Source: Pseudomonadota bacterium (GTDB taxonomy: Bacteria > Pseudomonadota > Alphaproteobacteria > SHVP01). From it: a DNA stretch of 46,666 bases. Under the pieces are notes generated by a model. It made no database searches. It worked only from the letters and a program-made list of their open reading frames with translations, and had not been told where the DNA came from. Shown here one piece after another: positions 8,793 to 18,091 of the stretch; position 1 is the first letter of the stretch; each line of letters opens with the position of its first letter. The position numbers and the translations under genes are program-made. The stretch spans positions 1-46,666 of the forward strand of contig JAQBYN010000023.1 in NCBI GenBank assembly GCA_027622715.1, written 5' to 3'.

Positions 8793-9305
8793 GTGAACGA
8801 CATTAGCAGGGAACCCCAGGGTATCGGATCAGTGCCTGAACTCGCGGTAAGTCAATGGTTCAACACCGAGACGCCGTTCACCCTGGCGGGACTGCTTGGA
8901 CGTCCCGTCCTCATTCATGCCTTCCAGATGCTGTGCCCCGGCTGCGTGGCGCACGGCACGCCGCAAGCTGAACGGGCGCACCGGTTGTTTCGCAACACCG
9001 ATTTACAAGTGATCGGGGTTCACACCGTATTCGAACATCACGCCGCGATGACGCCGGTGTCGCTTGAGGCTTTCATTCACGAATACCGGCTAACGTTCCC
9101 GATTGGCGTGGACCAACCCGGCGCGAAGTCGCCAATGCCCGTTTCGATGGAGCGATTTCAAATGCGCGGCACGCCAACGAGCATTCTAATCGGACGCGAT
9201 GGCACCATCCGCCATCACGGGTTCGGGCAAGAAGAGGATATGGCGCTCGGTGCCATGATCTCGTCAGCGTTGAGCGAGGCGCGACCCACCACTATTTCGG
9301 CGTGA
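8793..9305 (+). CDS. Thioredoxin-like redoxin/peroxiredoxin family protein
   Basis: About 170 residues from the GTG at 8793, which has GGAG seven bases upstream; in-frame alternatives are ATG at 8769 and 8772 and GTG at 8745. The fold is AhpC/TlpA type: a strand-helix start, then MLCPGCVAHG with the redox pair Cys48-x-x-Cys51, a central VIGVHTVFEHH strand, and a cis-proline region MRGTPTSILIGRDG. A CPGC active site suggests a disulfide reductase or thiol peroxidase role in the cytoplasm, as there is no signal peptide. It runs towards guaA, whose end is 34 bases away on the other strand. Confidence 0.85.
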   Translation: MNDISREPQGIGSVPELAVSQWFNTETPFTLAGLLGRPVLIHAFQMLCPGCVAHGTPQAERAHRLFRNTDLQVIGVHTVFEHHAAMTPVSLEAFIHEYRLTFPIGVDQPGAKSPMPVSMERFQMRGTPTSILIGRDGTIRHHGFGQEEDMALGAMISSALSEARPTTISA

Positions 9306-9339
9306 TGGGTTGGTGCGAATGGTTGCGCCGCCTACGCCC

Positions 9340-10887
9340 CTATTCCCACTCGATCGTGCCGGGGGGTTTGGAGGTTACGTCGTAGACGACGCGGTTGATG
9401 CCGCGTACCTCGTTGATGATGCGGGTCGCGACCCGGCCGAGGAATTCCGAGTCGAAGGGGTAGAAATCGGCGGTCATGCCGTCGGTTGATGTTACAGCGC
9501 GCAAGCCACAGACGAACTCGTAGGTTCGGTTATCGCCCATGACCCCGACGGTGCGCACCGGCAGCAAGACCGCGAAGGCTTGCCAGATCGCGTCGTAGAG
9601 ACCGGCTTTGCGGATCTCTTCGAGGTAGATTGCGTCGGCGGCGCGCAGAATGTCGGCTTTCTCCGCCGTGATCGCCCCAGGAATACGGATGGCCAGGCCT
9701 GGCCCGGGGAACGGATGCCGTCCGACCAGGCTTTCCGGTAGGCCAAGTTCGCGGCCCAAGACCCGGACCTCGTCTTTGAAGAGTTCGCGCAGTGGTTCCA
9801 CCAACGCCATGTTCATGCGCGCCGGTAGCCCGCCGACGTTGTGATGGGATTTAATGGTCACGCTGGGGCCGCCCAGCGGCGAGACCGATTCGATGACATC
9901 GGGATAGAGCGTGCCCTGGGCGAGGAAATCGGCCCCACCGACGCGGCGGGCCTCTTCGTCGAAGACATCGATGAAGGTGGCCCCGATGATTTTGCGTTTC
10001 TGTTCCGGATCGGAGACCCCCTCGAGTTTGCCCAAGAACAATTCGCTGGCGTCCCGGTGGACGAGCGAAATCTTGTAGTGGTCCCGGAACAATTCGACGA
10101 CTTCACGCGCCTCATCCTTACGTAGCAGGCCGTGATCGACAAAAACGCAGGTCAGTTGATCGCCGATGGCTTCATGGAGGAGCGCCGCGACCACCGACGA
10201 ATCAACGCCCCCGGATAGGCCGCAGATGACGCGACCGCTGCCGACCTGTTCACGGACCCGGTCAATCGCCTGTTTGCGAAACGCCGCCATCGTCCAGTCA
10301 CCGGTGCAGCCGGCGACGCGGTGGGTGAAGTTGGCCAAAAGCGCCGCGCCGTCCGGTGTATGAACCACCTCGGGGTGGAACATGAGGCCGTAATAGCGGC
10401 GCACGTCATCGGCAACCACCGCGTAGGGCGCGCCTTCACTGACCCCGACCGCACGGAAGCCCTCGGGCAAGCGAATGACGCGGTCGCCGTGGCTCATCCA
10501 CACTTGATGGCGCTCACCGGGGGCCCAGACCCCCTCGAACAACGCGCTGTCGTCCGTGATCTCGGCAAAAGCGCGGCCAAATTCTCGGTGGCTGGAGCTT
10601 TCGACCTCGCCGCCGAGCTGCGCCACCATCGTCATCTGGCCGTAGCAAATGCCGAGCACCGGCAGGCCGGAGTCGAAAATTGCTTGGGGCGCGCGCGGGG
10701 TGTCCTCGCCAATCACCGAGGCTGGTCCGCCCGAGAGAATGACGGCGTGTGGAGCAAGGTCGATGAGCCCTTGTTCGGCGCTGTGATAGGGAACGATTTC
10801 GCAGTAAACGCCGCTTTCGCGGACCCGGCGGGCGATAAGCTGGGTCAGCTGGGAGCCGAAATCGACAATAAGAATCTTATCGCTCAT
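9340..10887 (-). CDS. guaA: GMP synthase (glutamine-hydrolysing)
   Basis: Converts XMP to GMP with ATP and glutamine, the last step of GMP synthesis. The class I amidotransferase domain has the catalytic Cys81 in GICYGQM and the HPEVVHT motif near residue 170. The ATP-pyrophosphatase P-loop SGGVDSSV lies around residue 225, and the C-terminal dimerisation domain ends in the invariant PPGTIEWE. Length 515 is typical. It is the third gene of the guaB-rsmB-guaA block, but a strong hairpin with a T-run stands 52 bases before its ATG (10940-10974), so it is not a simple read-through from rsmB. Confidence 0.97.
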   Translation of the reverse strand: MSDKILIVDFGSQLTQLIARRVRESGVYCEIVPYHSAEQGLIDLAPHAVILSGGPASVIGEDTPRAPQAIFDSGLPVLGICYGQMTMVAQLGGEVESSSHREFGRAFAEITDDSALFEGVWAPGERHQVWMSHGDRVIRLPEGFRAVGVSEGAPYAVVADDVRRYYGLMFHPEVVHTPDGAALLANFTHRVAGCTGDWTMAAFRKQAIDRVREQVGSGRVICGLSGGVDSSVVAALLHEAIGDQLTCVFVDHGLLRKDEAREVVELFRDHYKISLVHRDASELFLGKLEGVSDPEQKRKIIGATFIDVFDEEARRVGGADFLAQGTLYPDVIESVSPLGGPSVTIKSHHNVGGLPARMNMALVEPLRELFKDEVRVLGRELGLPESLVGRHPFPGPGLAIRIPGAITAEKADILRAADAIYLEEIRKAGLYDAIWQAFAVLLPVRTVGVMGDNRTYEFVCGLRAVTSTDGMTADFYPFDSEFLGRVATRIINEVRGINRVVYDVTSKPPGTIEWE

Positions 10888-10939
10888 CGTGGCGCGAACC
10901 TATCTTCTGGGATCATCTGAATCCAGCCTCGGGGCGGGC

Positions 10940-10974
10940 AAAAAAAGGCCCGCCGTTGTGCCGACGGGCCTTTT
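10940..10974 (-). terminator. Intrinsic terminator after rsmB / in the guaA leader
   Basis: On the minus strand AAAAGGCCCG and CGGGCCTTTT form a 10-bp stem around a 12-base loop, followed by a run of seven T. It could end the rsmB transcript. It is also only 52 bases before the guaA ATG, so it could act as an attenuator. Confidence 0.8.
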
Positions 10975-10988
10975 GCAGGGCAGCGTAT

Positions 10989-11067
10989 GTGCATGTCCGG
11001 AAGGGGGTTCCAACCGACACCGAAGCTGCCACGGCTAGACAGCCTGTCCGTGTCGGCAGACATGCAC
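10989..11067 (-). ncRNA. Candidate structured leader RNA upstream of guaA (three-way junction)
   Basis: Three nested stems can be drawn. P1 pairs GTGCATGTC (10989-10997) with GACATGCAC (11059-11067), nine pairs. P2 pairs CCGACAC (11014-11020) with GTGTCGG (11050-11056), seven pairs. P3 is GGAA-ggggg-TTCC (10999-11011). The intrinsic terminator follows 15 bases downstream on the minus strand. The P2 segment TGCCGAC (minus strand, 11058-11052) can instead pair with GTCGGCA inside the terminator (10965-10959), as in an attenuator or riboswitch. It matches no RNA class that I recognise. It could also be an independent small RNA. Confidence 0.4.
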
Positions 11068-11106
11068 GACCCTCATTGTTGCTAACACCAGCGTGCGGCA
11101 AATATT

Positions 11107-12402
11107 TCATACCGGGTCGCGCCGCATGACGGCGGCAAAGAATCCGTCGGTCCCGCAGGCGTGCGGGCTGAGACTGAGAAACGGCCCGGCGCATGGCGGT
11201 TCGCCGTCCAATACCGCCGACCACACAGCGTTGATGTCGAGGCAGGTGAACCCAGCCGATTGGGCCAAGAACTGCGCAATTCGATCCTCACCTTCCTCGC
11301 GAAGGACCGAGCAGGTGGCGTATATCAAGGTCCCACCGGGGGCGACAATATCTGAACCTTTTACAAGAAGTTCGCTCTGTAGTTCATTGAACTTATTCAA
11401 TTTATCCCGAGACAATTTCCACCGCGCACTGGGTTGGCGACGCCAAGCGCCGCTGCCCGAGCAGGGCACATCGAGCAGCACCCGATCAAATTTTGCGCCG
11501 TCGAAATCGCCGCCCGATTCGCTGAGCACATGACCTTTCACGATGTCGGCACCGGCCCGGTGGACCCGTGGGTCAAGCGCCCGCAGCCTGCCCGAACTGA
11601 CATCGCAGGCCACCACCTCGCCGTGGTTCCCCATCGCGGCGGCCAAGGCGAGCGATTTGCCGCCCGCACCCGCACAGTAATCGACGATCCGATCGCCGGG
11701 ACGGGCGCCGACCAGCGCCGCCACGATCTGCGATCCCTCGTCTTGTATTTCGACAAGGCCCTCGCGGTAGAGCGGGTGGGCATCAAGGCGCGGTGACTCG
11801 GCCAGACGAATACCCCACCGCGAAAACGGTGTGGGTTCCGCCGCGAATCCCTCGGCGCGGAGACGCTCTAGAAGCGTGGTGCGATCGGTCCGCAAGATAT
11901 TGACGCGAAGGTCAACCGGCGCACGGTCGTTGAGGGCCGCCATTTCTGCCGACAGGTCGGCACCAAATCGACGCTCGAGCGCGCCGTGGAGCCAGCTCGG
12001 ATAGTTTCCGGCCACTGGTGGTGGCGGGGTGCCGGACGGCGGGCGCCGTAACGACTGGACGAGCGACAATTCCTCCAACGAGAGCGGCGCTGGGGCATGA
12101 TCGCTGCCATCAAAGAGCGCCGTTAGTTCTTCGTCCGGGACGCCGCCATCGGCGAGCTGGGCCAGAACGATATGACGCGGCCCGTCATACCCGCCGGCCG
12201 CAATATTGACCAACCGCCACTCGAGCCAGGCGCGACGCCGCATCAGGGCGTAGAAAAGTTTGGTGATCGCCGCGCGATCCTTGGCACCGGCGTAGCGCCG
12301 ACGACGAAAAAAGGCGGCGACGATCCGGTCCGCGGCATCGTCGTTGGTCTCGACCGCTTCGAGCAGGTCGATAGTTGCCTGGATACGCGGACCCGGCCTC
12401 AC
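11107..12402 (-). CDS. rsmB: 16S rRNA (cytosine-C5) methyltransferase, RsmB/Sun family
   Basis: SAM-dependent methyltransferase of the RsmB/NOL1/NOP2 type, expected to make m5C967 in 16S rRNA. The SAM site DYCAGAGGKSLALAAAM lies in the C-terminal half. Both catalytic cysteines are visible, in VPCSGSGAWRR and in ATCSVLREEGEDRI. The N-terminal ~130 residues are the helical, NusB-like RNA-binding region (RIVAAFFRRRRYAGAKDRAAITKL), which is shorter than in E. coli. Length 431. The gene starts 25 bases after the guaB stop, so it is probably in the guaB transcript. The exact target base is inferred from the family. Confidence 0.9.
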   Translation of the reverse strand: MRPGPRIQATIDLLEAVETNDDAADRIVAAFFRRRRYAGAKDRAAITKLFYALMRRRAWLEWRLVNIAAGGYDGPRHIVLAQLADGGVPDEELTALFDGSDHAPAPLSLEELSLVQSLRRPPSGTPPPPVAGNYPSWLHGALERRFGADLSAEMAALNDRAPVDLRVNILRTDRTTLLERLRAEGFAAEPTPFSRWGIRLAESPRLDAHPLYREGLVEIQDEGSQIVAALVGARPGDRIVDYCAGAGGKSLALAAAMGNHGEVVACDVSSGRLRALDPRVHRAGADIVKGHVLSESGGDFDGAKFDRVLLDVPCSGSGAWRRQPSARWKLSRDKLNKFNELQSELLVKGSDIVAPGGTLIYATCSVLREEGEDRIAQFLAQSAGFTCLDINAVWSAVLDGEPPCAGPFLSLSPHACGTDGFFAAVMRRDPV

Positions 12403-12427
12403 GAAGGATTTTTCCGGTGCTCGACGC

Positions 12428-14013
<1,586 letters not shown>

Positions 14014-14018
14014 GGCCT

Positions 14019-14047
14019 TTATTATCGAAAAGGGTCGCGCGAAACAA
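14019..14047 (-). promoter_or_regulatory. Predicted sigma-70 promoter for guaB
   Basis: On the minus strand TTGTTT (14047-14042) is followed after 17 bases by TAATAA (14024-14019). It lies after the rlmE stop and before the terminator at 13924-13954, so the terminator would fall inside the guaB leader. The predicted start of transcription is near 14012. Confidence 0.55.
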
Positions 14048-14053
14048 GCGTCT

Positions 14054-14755
14054 CTATTCAAGTTCCTCTTCAATCGCGACCGATCCGCGGAAACCGGTGG
14101 CCACGACATACATCTCAGCCGACCCGCTGCGGCTCGCCTTGGGCTTGAAATGCTTTACCGCGCGAAAGTCGCGTTTCATCTGCTCCAACAGGCTGTGTTC
14201 CGCCCCGCCCTGCAGCACTTTGGCAACGAACGCACCGCCAGGGACCAGGAAATGCCGGGCTAGGTCCAATGCAGCCTCGCACAAGGCCATGATGCGCAGG
14301 TGGTCGGTCTGCGGATGGCCGGTGGACGGCGCTGCCATATCGCTCAACACGACATCGACAGGCCCGCCGATTATGTTGCGCAGATCGGCCACCGCATTCT
14401 CGGCGAAGACATCGAGCTGGAGGACGTGGGCACCAGGGATCGGATCCATTTCGTTGATGTCGAGCGCGAAGACCTCGCCCTCCGGGCACCGTGCGAGGCA
14501 AAGCTGGGTCCAGGCGCCGGGCGCGGCCCCTAGATCAAGGACCCGCTTGCGGCGGCCGAGAAATTTGAAGCGGTCGTCCATCTCCTCAAGCTTGAACGCA
14601 GCCCGTGAGCGGTAGCCCGCCGCCTTGGCAGCGGCGACGAAAGGATCGTTGAGCTGACGTTGGAGCCAGAGCGTAGATGACAGCTTGCGGCCCTTGGCCG
14701 ATTTGACCCGCTGGTGAAGCTGTCGCCCCGGCGGCTTATTACCGTGCGGCGGCAA
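14054..14755 (-). CDS. rlmE: 23S rRNA (uridine-2'-O) methyltransferase RlmE (FtsJ/RrmJ)
   Basis: A 233-residue SAM-dependent enzyme that methylates U2552 in the A-loop of 23S rRNA. Motif I is VLDLGAAPGAWTQ; the K-D-K-E catalytic set is compatible with the early Lys in RAAFKLEEMDDRF, the Asp in VLSDMAAPSTGH, and the Lys in GGAFVAKVLQGG. The SRSGSAEMYVVATGF end is the family's C-terminus. The N-terminus has a basic extension (GNKPPGRQLHQRVKSAKGRK) common in Alphaproteobacteria. It overlaps the 3' end of the Ppx/GppA gene by 17 bases, so they form one transcript. Confidence 0.94.
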   Translation of the reverse strand: MPPHGNKPPGRQLHQRVKSAKGRKLSSTLWLQRQLNDPFVAAAKAAGYRSRAAFKLEEMDDRFKFLGRRKRVLDLGAAPGAWTQLCLARCPEGEVFALDINEMDPIPGAHVLQLDVFAENAVADLRNIIGGPVDVVLSDMAAPSTGHPQTDHLRIMALCEAALDLARHFLVPGGAFVAKVLQGGAEHSLLEQMKRDFRAVKHFKPKASRSGSAEMYVVATGFRGSVAIEEELE

Positions 14756-15827
14756 CGGCCGAGGGTCCGGCGGCGATTTCCGACGCCTGCGTGCGGTCTG
14801 CGTCCGCAGCCGCCATCAAGTGAAATAGCATGCCGTCGCGCACGCCCCGATCTGCGACCCGAACGCCGGGTGCCGGCCAAGTCCTAAAAATGGCGTCAAA
14901 GATCGCACAGCCGGCCACCACAAGATCGGCGCGCCCTTCACCTATACAGGGATGGCTGCTGCGCTCGGCAAACGACATCGAAGACAATCGTTCCGACACC
15001 GTCGCGATGGCCTGGGCGTCCAGCCAGGTGCCGTCGATCAAGCGTCGTTCATAGCGCGGCAGGCCGAGGTTCAGCGCGGCGAGGGTTGTGACCGTGCCTG
15101 AGGTCCCGACCATTTGCGCCGAACCGGACCCGACTGCCTCAGCCAACGAATGGTCGCTTTCAAAAGGCGCCAAGAGATCAGAGATGCGGCTTACCATGGC
15201 CTCATATGTCTCGCGCGATACATCCGTTCCGCCGTAAGTCTCGGCCAACGTTACAACGCCGAAGGGCACCGAAATCCAGGCCAGTAATTCCGGCGGGGTC
15301 TTGCCGCAGCGCCGCAGCCACATGACTTCTGTGCTGCCACCGCCGATATCGAACACCATCGCATTTTCGCACTTGCTATCGAGCAACGGGGTACAACCAG
15401 TCATTGCCAGACGGGCCTCTTCGGCGGCATCGATGGTTTCGAGCTCGATCCCCGTCTCGTTGGCGACGCGATCAAGAAACTCTGGCCCGTTTGCCGCTTG
15501 GCGACACGCGGCTGTGGCAACGCTGCGCGAAATCGTCACCCGCCGCCGCTTCATTTTGGCGGCGCAGATTTGGAGGGCGGTTATCGACCGCTCCATCGCC
15601 GATTCGCACAATCGCCCGCTCGCGCTGACGCCCTCACCGAGGCGCACGATTCGGGAGAACGAATCGATAACGCGGAATCCGTCATTCGCCGGCCGGGCGA
15701 CCAAAAGCCTGCAATTGTTGGTGCCCAGGTCTAGAGCGGCATACGTGTGGTCCCAGCGGCCGCCTGACCCGTCGCTCCTGGGCCGCCCACCCTTGCGCTT
15801 TCCACCGGTGGAAAAGCGGCTTCTCAT
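14739..15827 (-). CDS. Ppx/GppA family phosphatase (exopolyphosphatase-like)
   Basis: A 362-residue member of the ASKHA-fold Ppx/GppA family, which removes phosphate from polyphosphate or from pppGpp. The phosphate-1 motif YAALDLGTNNCRLLVA, the phosphate-2 motif VFDIGGGSTEV and the adenosine-like VGTSGTVTTLAAL are all visible. It lacks the C-terminal HD domain seen in longer family members, so it is the short alphaproteobacterial form, usually found next to rlmE as here. The basic, Gly-rich N-terminus (about 30 residues) may be disordered, or the real start may be a little later. Whether polyphosphate or pppGpp is the substrate cannot be told from sequence. Confidence 0.88.
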   Translation of the reverse strand: MRSRFSTGGKRKGGRPRSDGSGGRWDHTYAALDLGTNNCRLLVARPANDGFRVIDSFSRIVRLGEGVSASGRLCESAMERSITALQICAAKMKRRRVTISRSVATAACRQAANGPEFLDRVANETGIELETIDAAEEARLAMTGCTPLLDSKCENAMVFDIGGGSTEVMWLRRCGKTPPELLAWISVPFGVVTLAETYGGTDVSRETYEAMVSRISDLLAPFESDHSLAEAVGSGSAQMVGTSGTVTTLAALNLGLPRYERRLIDGTWLDAQAIATVSERLSSMSFAERSSHPCIGEGRADLVVAGCAIFDAIFRTWPAPGVRVADRGVRDGMLFHLMAAADADRTQASEIAAGPSAVAAAR

Positions 15828-15898
15828 GCCTAACCTCGCGATTTTTTGTTGGCGAAGTGTAACAGGTTAGAGGACGTGCAAGCCAACGACGCGTTGTG

Positions 15899-15927
15899 TT
15901 GACAACCTTCCCCGGTCGCATCTATCA
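15899..15927 (+). promoter_or_regulatory. Promoter of tRNA-Gln
   Basis: TTGACA (15899-15904) and CTATCA (15922-15927) are separated by 17 bases. Transcription would begin near 15934, a few bases before the mature tRNA end at 15941. The perfect -35 box and the position make this convincing. Confidence 0.65.
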
Positions 15928-15940
15928 AGAGAGCGCCCGT

Positions 15941-16014
15941 TGGGGGATAGTTTAGCGGTAGAACTCTCGGCTCTGACCCGGGCAGCCCAGGTTCAAATCC
16001 TGGTCCCCCAGCCA
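15941..16014 (+). tRNA. tRNA-Gln (anticodon CUG)
   Basis: A 74-base cloverleaf including an encoded CCA. The acceptor stem is TGGGGGA with TCCCCCA, then discriminator G and CCA. The D stem is GTTT/GAAC, the anticodon stem CTCGG/CCGGG with loop CTCTGAC (anticodon CTG, reading CAG), and the T stem CCAGG/CCTGG with loop TTCAAAT. A first base U and the G discriminator are typical of glutamine tRNAs. It stands alone between the divergent Ppx gene and the convergent MmcQ-like gene. Confidence 0.95.
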
Positions 16015-16041
16015 ACCTAACCCGGCAGCATTCAGCGCGGA

Positions 16042-16398
16042 TTAGTCGAGGCCGAGCTCTTTTTGCTTTTTCTTTGATAAACCGCCCGAAACGATGCGGT
16101 GGGATTGACGCAGGTAGTCTTCCAGCTCGGCATCCGACAGGCCTGGTTTTTCATAGTGTTGGATCCACGTCATGCCGCGTGACGCGAGATAGGGTGCCGG
16201 ACGCAGGCCTGGTTCGTTCTTGAGCATTTCGAAAGCGACTTCGGTGACCTTGAAGGTTATGCCGAGGTCTCCGTCGGACCAGCCGCCGATAGCGAACACC
16301 TTGCCGCCGACTTTCCAGACATGCGCCCCACCCCATTGGACGACGTAGGTCGTGGCCGCGAGGCGCCCGCAAAACGCATTGAACTTGTCGTATGTCAA
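16042..16398 (-). CDS. MmcQ/YjbR family protein
   Basis: A 118-residue protein with the CyaY-like fold of the MmcQ/YjbR family. Recognisable parts are TYDKFNAFCGRLAATTYVVQWGGAHVWKVGGKVFAI near the start and the SYxLV-type end KKKQKELGLD. The reading frame stays open far upstream (to 16683), but that part is only a shadow of the permease gene; the start I chose is the TTG at 16398, whose last bases overlap the permease stop (TTGA), giving translational coupling. Family members are described as possible DNA-binding proteins, with little direct evidence. Its coupling to a polyamine importer may only reflect co-transcription. Confidence 0.85.
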   Translation of the reverse strand: MTYDKFNAFCGRLAATTYVVQWGGAHVWKVGGKVFAIGGWSDGDLGITFKVTEVAFEMLKNEPGLRPAPYLASRGMTWIQHYEKPGLSDAELEDYLRQSHRIVSGGLSKKKQKELGLD

Positions 16399-17216
16399 TC
16401 CGCACCTTCTGGGGGCCGACGCGACGATTGTCTCATCGACAGGCCAACCAAGAGAACGATCAGAGCCACCACCACGACCATCACTGTCGCCAGCGCGTTG
16501 ATCTGCGGGCTGACCCCCAGCCGCACGCTTGAGAACACGACAATGGGCAAGGTCGAGGACCCCGGACCAGAGACAAAACTCGCGACAACCAGATCGTCCA
16601 GCGACAACGTAAACGACAACAGCCAACCGGCGGCGAGCGCAGGCGCTAGGAGTGGCAACGTAACCTCCACGAACCCCCGCCACGGCGGCGCACCAAGATC
16701 CGCCGCGGCGTCGTCAAGATCGCGGCCCAACTGCGACAACCGCGCCCTGATCATGACCGTTGTGTAGGCGACGCCCACGGTGATGTGCGCGATGCCGACC
16801 GTCAATCCGCTGCGCCCGGCGGGCCAACCGATCTGGCTTTGCAGCCACACGAACAACAGCAACAGTGAGAGCCCAATAATAACATCGGGCATTACCAGGG
16901 GCGCGAGCAGCAGTCCGTTGAATACACCGCGTCCACGAAACCGCCCGAAACGCACCAGGACGATGGCCGCCGCGGTGCCGAGCAAGACCGCCCCAGTCGC
17001 ACTGACGGCGGCAATCCGCACACTGAGCCAGGCCGCCTGGAGAATGCGCTCGTTACCAAGGAGTTCGCCGTACCACTTGGTGGAAAAGCCGCCCCAGACC
17101 GTGACAAGCCGAGATTCGTTGAAGGAATAAACCACCAAAATAACGATTGGCATGTAGAGGAACGCGTAGCCGAACAGGGCGTAGCCCCCGATGAGCGGCC
17201 GCCACCGCGACCTCAC
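16395..17216 (-). CDS. potI: Polyamine ABC transporter permease (PotI/PotC-like)
   Basis: Second membrane subunit of a spermidine/putrescine-type importer, 273 residues, with six hydrophobic segments. The EAA-loop, which contacts the ATPase, is visible as LDDAAADLGAPPWRGFVEVTLPLLAPALAAG. The LSFTLSLDDLVVASFVSGPGSSTLPI stretch is typical of the PotI/PotC branch. It starts at a GTG that overlaps the potH stop (GTGA). The symbol is by position and similarity to the putrescine system PotFGHI; PotC is the nearest alternative. Confidence 0.85.
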   Translation of the reverse strand: MRSRWRPLIGGYALFGYAFLYMPIVILVVYSFNESRLVTVWGGFSTKWYGELLGNERILQAAWLSVRIAAVSATGAVLLGTAAAIVLVRFGRFRGRGVFNGLLLAPLVMPDVIIGLSLLLLFVWLQSQIGWPAGRSGLTVGIAHITVGVAYTTVMIRARLSQLGRDLDDAAADLGAPPWRGFVEVTLPLLAPALAAGWLLSFTLSLDDLVVASFVSGPGSSTLPIVVFSSVRLGVSPQINALATVMVVVVALIVLLVGLSMRQSSRRPPEGAD

Positions 17217-18091
17217 AACGGGCGCTCCCGCATATCGACGATCCGCTGAACGGACACAACGGTGGCGACGACAAGGACAAGCAGGACGATCGTCACCGTT
17301 GCCGCGAGCGGCCAGTCGCGGTTCTGGAAAGTCTCCGTCCAGAGCAATCTGCCGATCATCAGAAAATCCGAGCCGCCGAGAAGTTCCGGGACCACGAATT
17401 CACCCAGCGCGGGGACAAATACCAAAAGGCATCCCGCGGCGATCCCGGGAATCGAAAGCGGTAGGGTCACCGAAAGGAAGCTGCGAAATGGCTTGGCGCC
17501 GAGGTCGGCCGCCGCCTCAAGCAGGCCGAGGTCGTGGCGTTCGATAACGGCGTAGATCGGCAACACCATGAAAGGCAAATACGCGTAGACGATGCCGAGG
17601 TAGACCGAGAAATCGGTGTAGAGCATCAGGATCGGCGTTTCACGCAGACCCAAATTGAGCAATGCATTGTTGATGATCCCGTTGCTGTTGAGCAGTGTGA
17701 TCCACGCGTAGGTGCGAATCAGGAACGACGTCCAGAAAGGCAGCATCAACAGCAATAGCAGGGGCAATCGACGTGTAGGGCGGACGCGAGAAATGGCGAG
17801 CGCCATTGGATAGCCGATCAGGAAGCATATAAACGTCGCGACGGCCGCGATGCGGATCGAGCCAAGAAACCCGTCGAGGTAATACGCATCGCCGAGGAGA
17901 AACGTGTAGTTCTCCACATCGCCCAAGAAGCGCGCCGATGACCAATCAACCAGCGGTGCATAGGGCGGAATACCGACGACCGCATCGCTGAGACTAATCG
18001 CGAAAACCACGATGATCGGCAACGCAAAGAACGTCACCATCCAGACGTAGGGCGGCATGAGCACGGCGAGGCACCCGAGGACGCGAGTCAC
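17213..18091 (-). CDS. potH: Polyamine ABC transporter permease (PotH/PotB-like)
   Basis: First membrane subunit of the importer, ~292 residues. I chose the GTG at 18091, which overlaps the stop of the ATPase gene as GTGA; a longer start at 18115 would lie inside that gene. Six hydrophobic segments are seen, starting with LMPPYVWMVTFFALPIIVVFAISL. The EAA-loop is LEAAADLGAKPFRSFLSVTLPLSIPGIAAG. The PYAPLVDWSSARFLGDVENYTFLL periplasmic loop is like that in PotH/PotB. All four importer genes overlap head to tail, which points to one tightly coupled operon. Confidence 0.86.
   Translation of the reverse strand: MTRVLGCLAVLMPPYVWMVTFFALPIIVVFAISLSDAVVGIPPYAPLVDWSSARFLGDVENYTFLLGDAYYLDGFLGSIRIAAVATFICFLIGYPMALAISRVRPTRRLPLLLLLMLPFWTSFLIRTYAWITLLNSNGIINNALLNLGLRETPILMLYTDFSVYLGIVYAYLPFMVLPIYAVIERHDLGLLEAAADLGAKPFRSFLSVTLPLSIPGIAAGCLLVFVPALGEFVVPELLGGSDFLMIGRLLWTETFQNRDWPLAATVTIVLLVLVVATVVSVQRIVDMRERPL

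Noticed and set aside
10989-11067. Bacterial SRP RNA or 6S RNA in the rsmB-guaA spacer
   Set aside because: The SRP core (GGTCAGG...GGAAGCAGC) is absent, and the fold has three short stems rather than the long rod with a central bubble of 6S RNA.
11027-11068. A 13-codon leader peptide (MRVVHVCRHGQAV) inside the guaA leader
   Set aside because: The ATG has no ribosome site, and the residues show no run of one amino acid that would explain attenuation. The stems explain the region better.
11113-12402. Many long plus-strand frames opposite rsmB, guaB, alaS and der
   Set aside because: They are GC-rich shadow frames with Arg/Pro/Ser-heavy text and no family motifs, lying opposite strongly supported genes.
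16399-16683. N-terminal extension of the MmcQ-like frame (213 residues in total)
   Set aside because: It is the antisense-free shadow frame of the permease gene on the same strand; family similarity begins only at the TTG at 16398.
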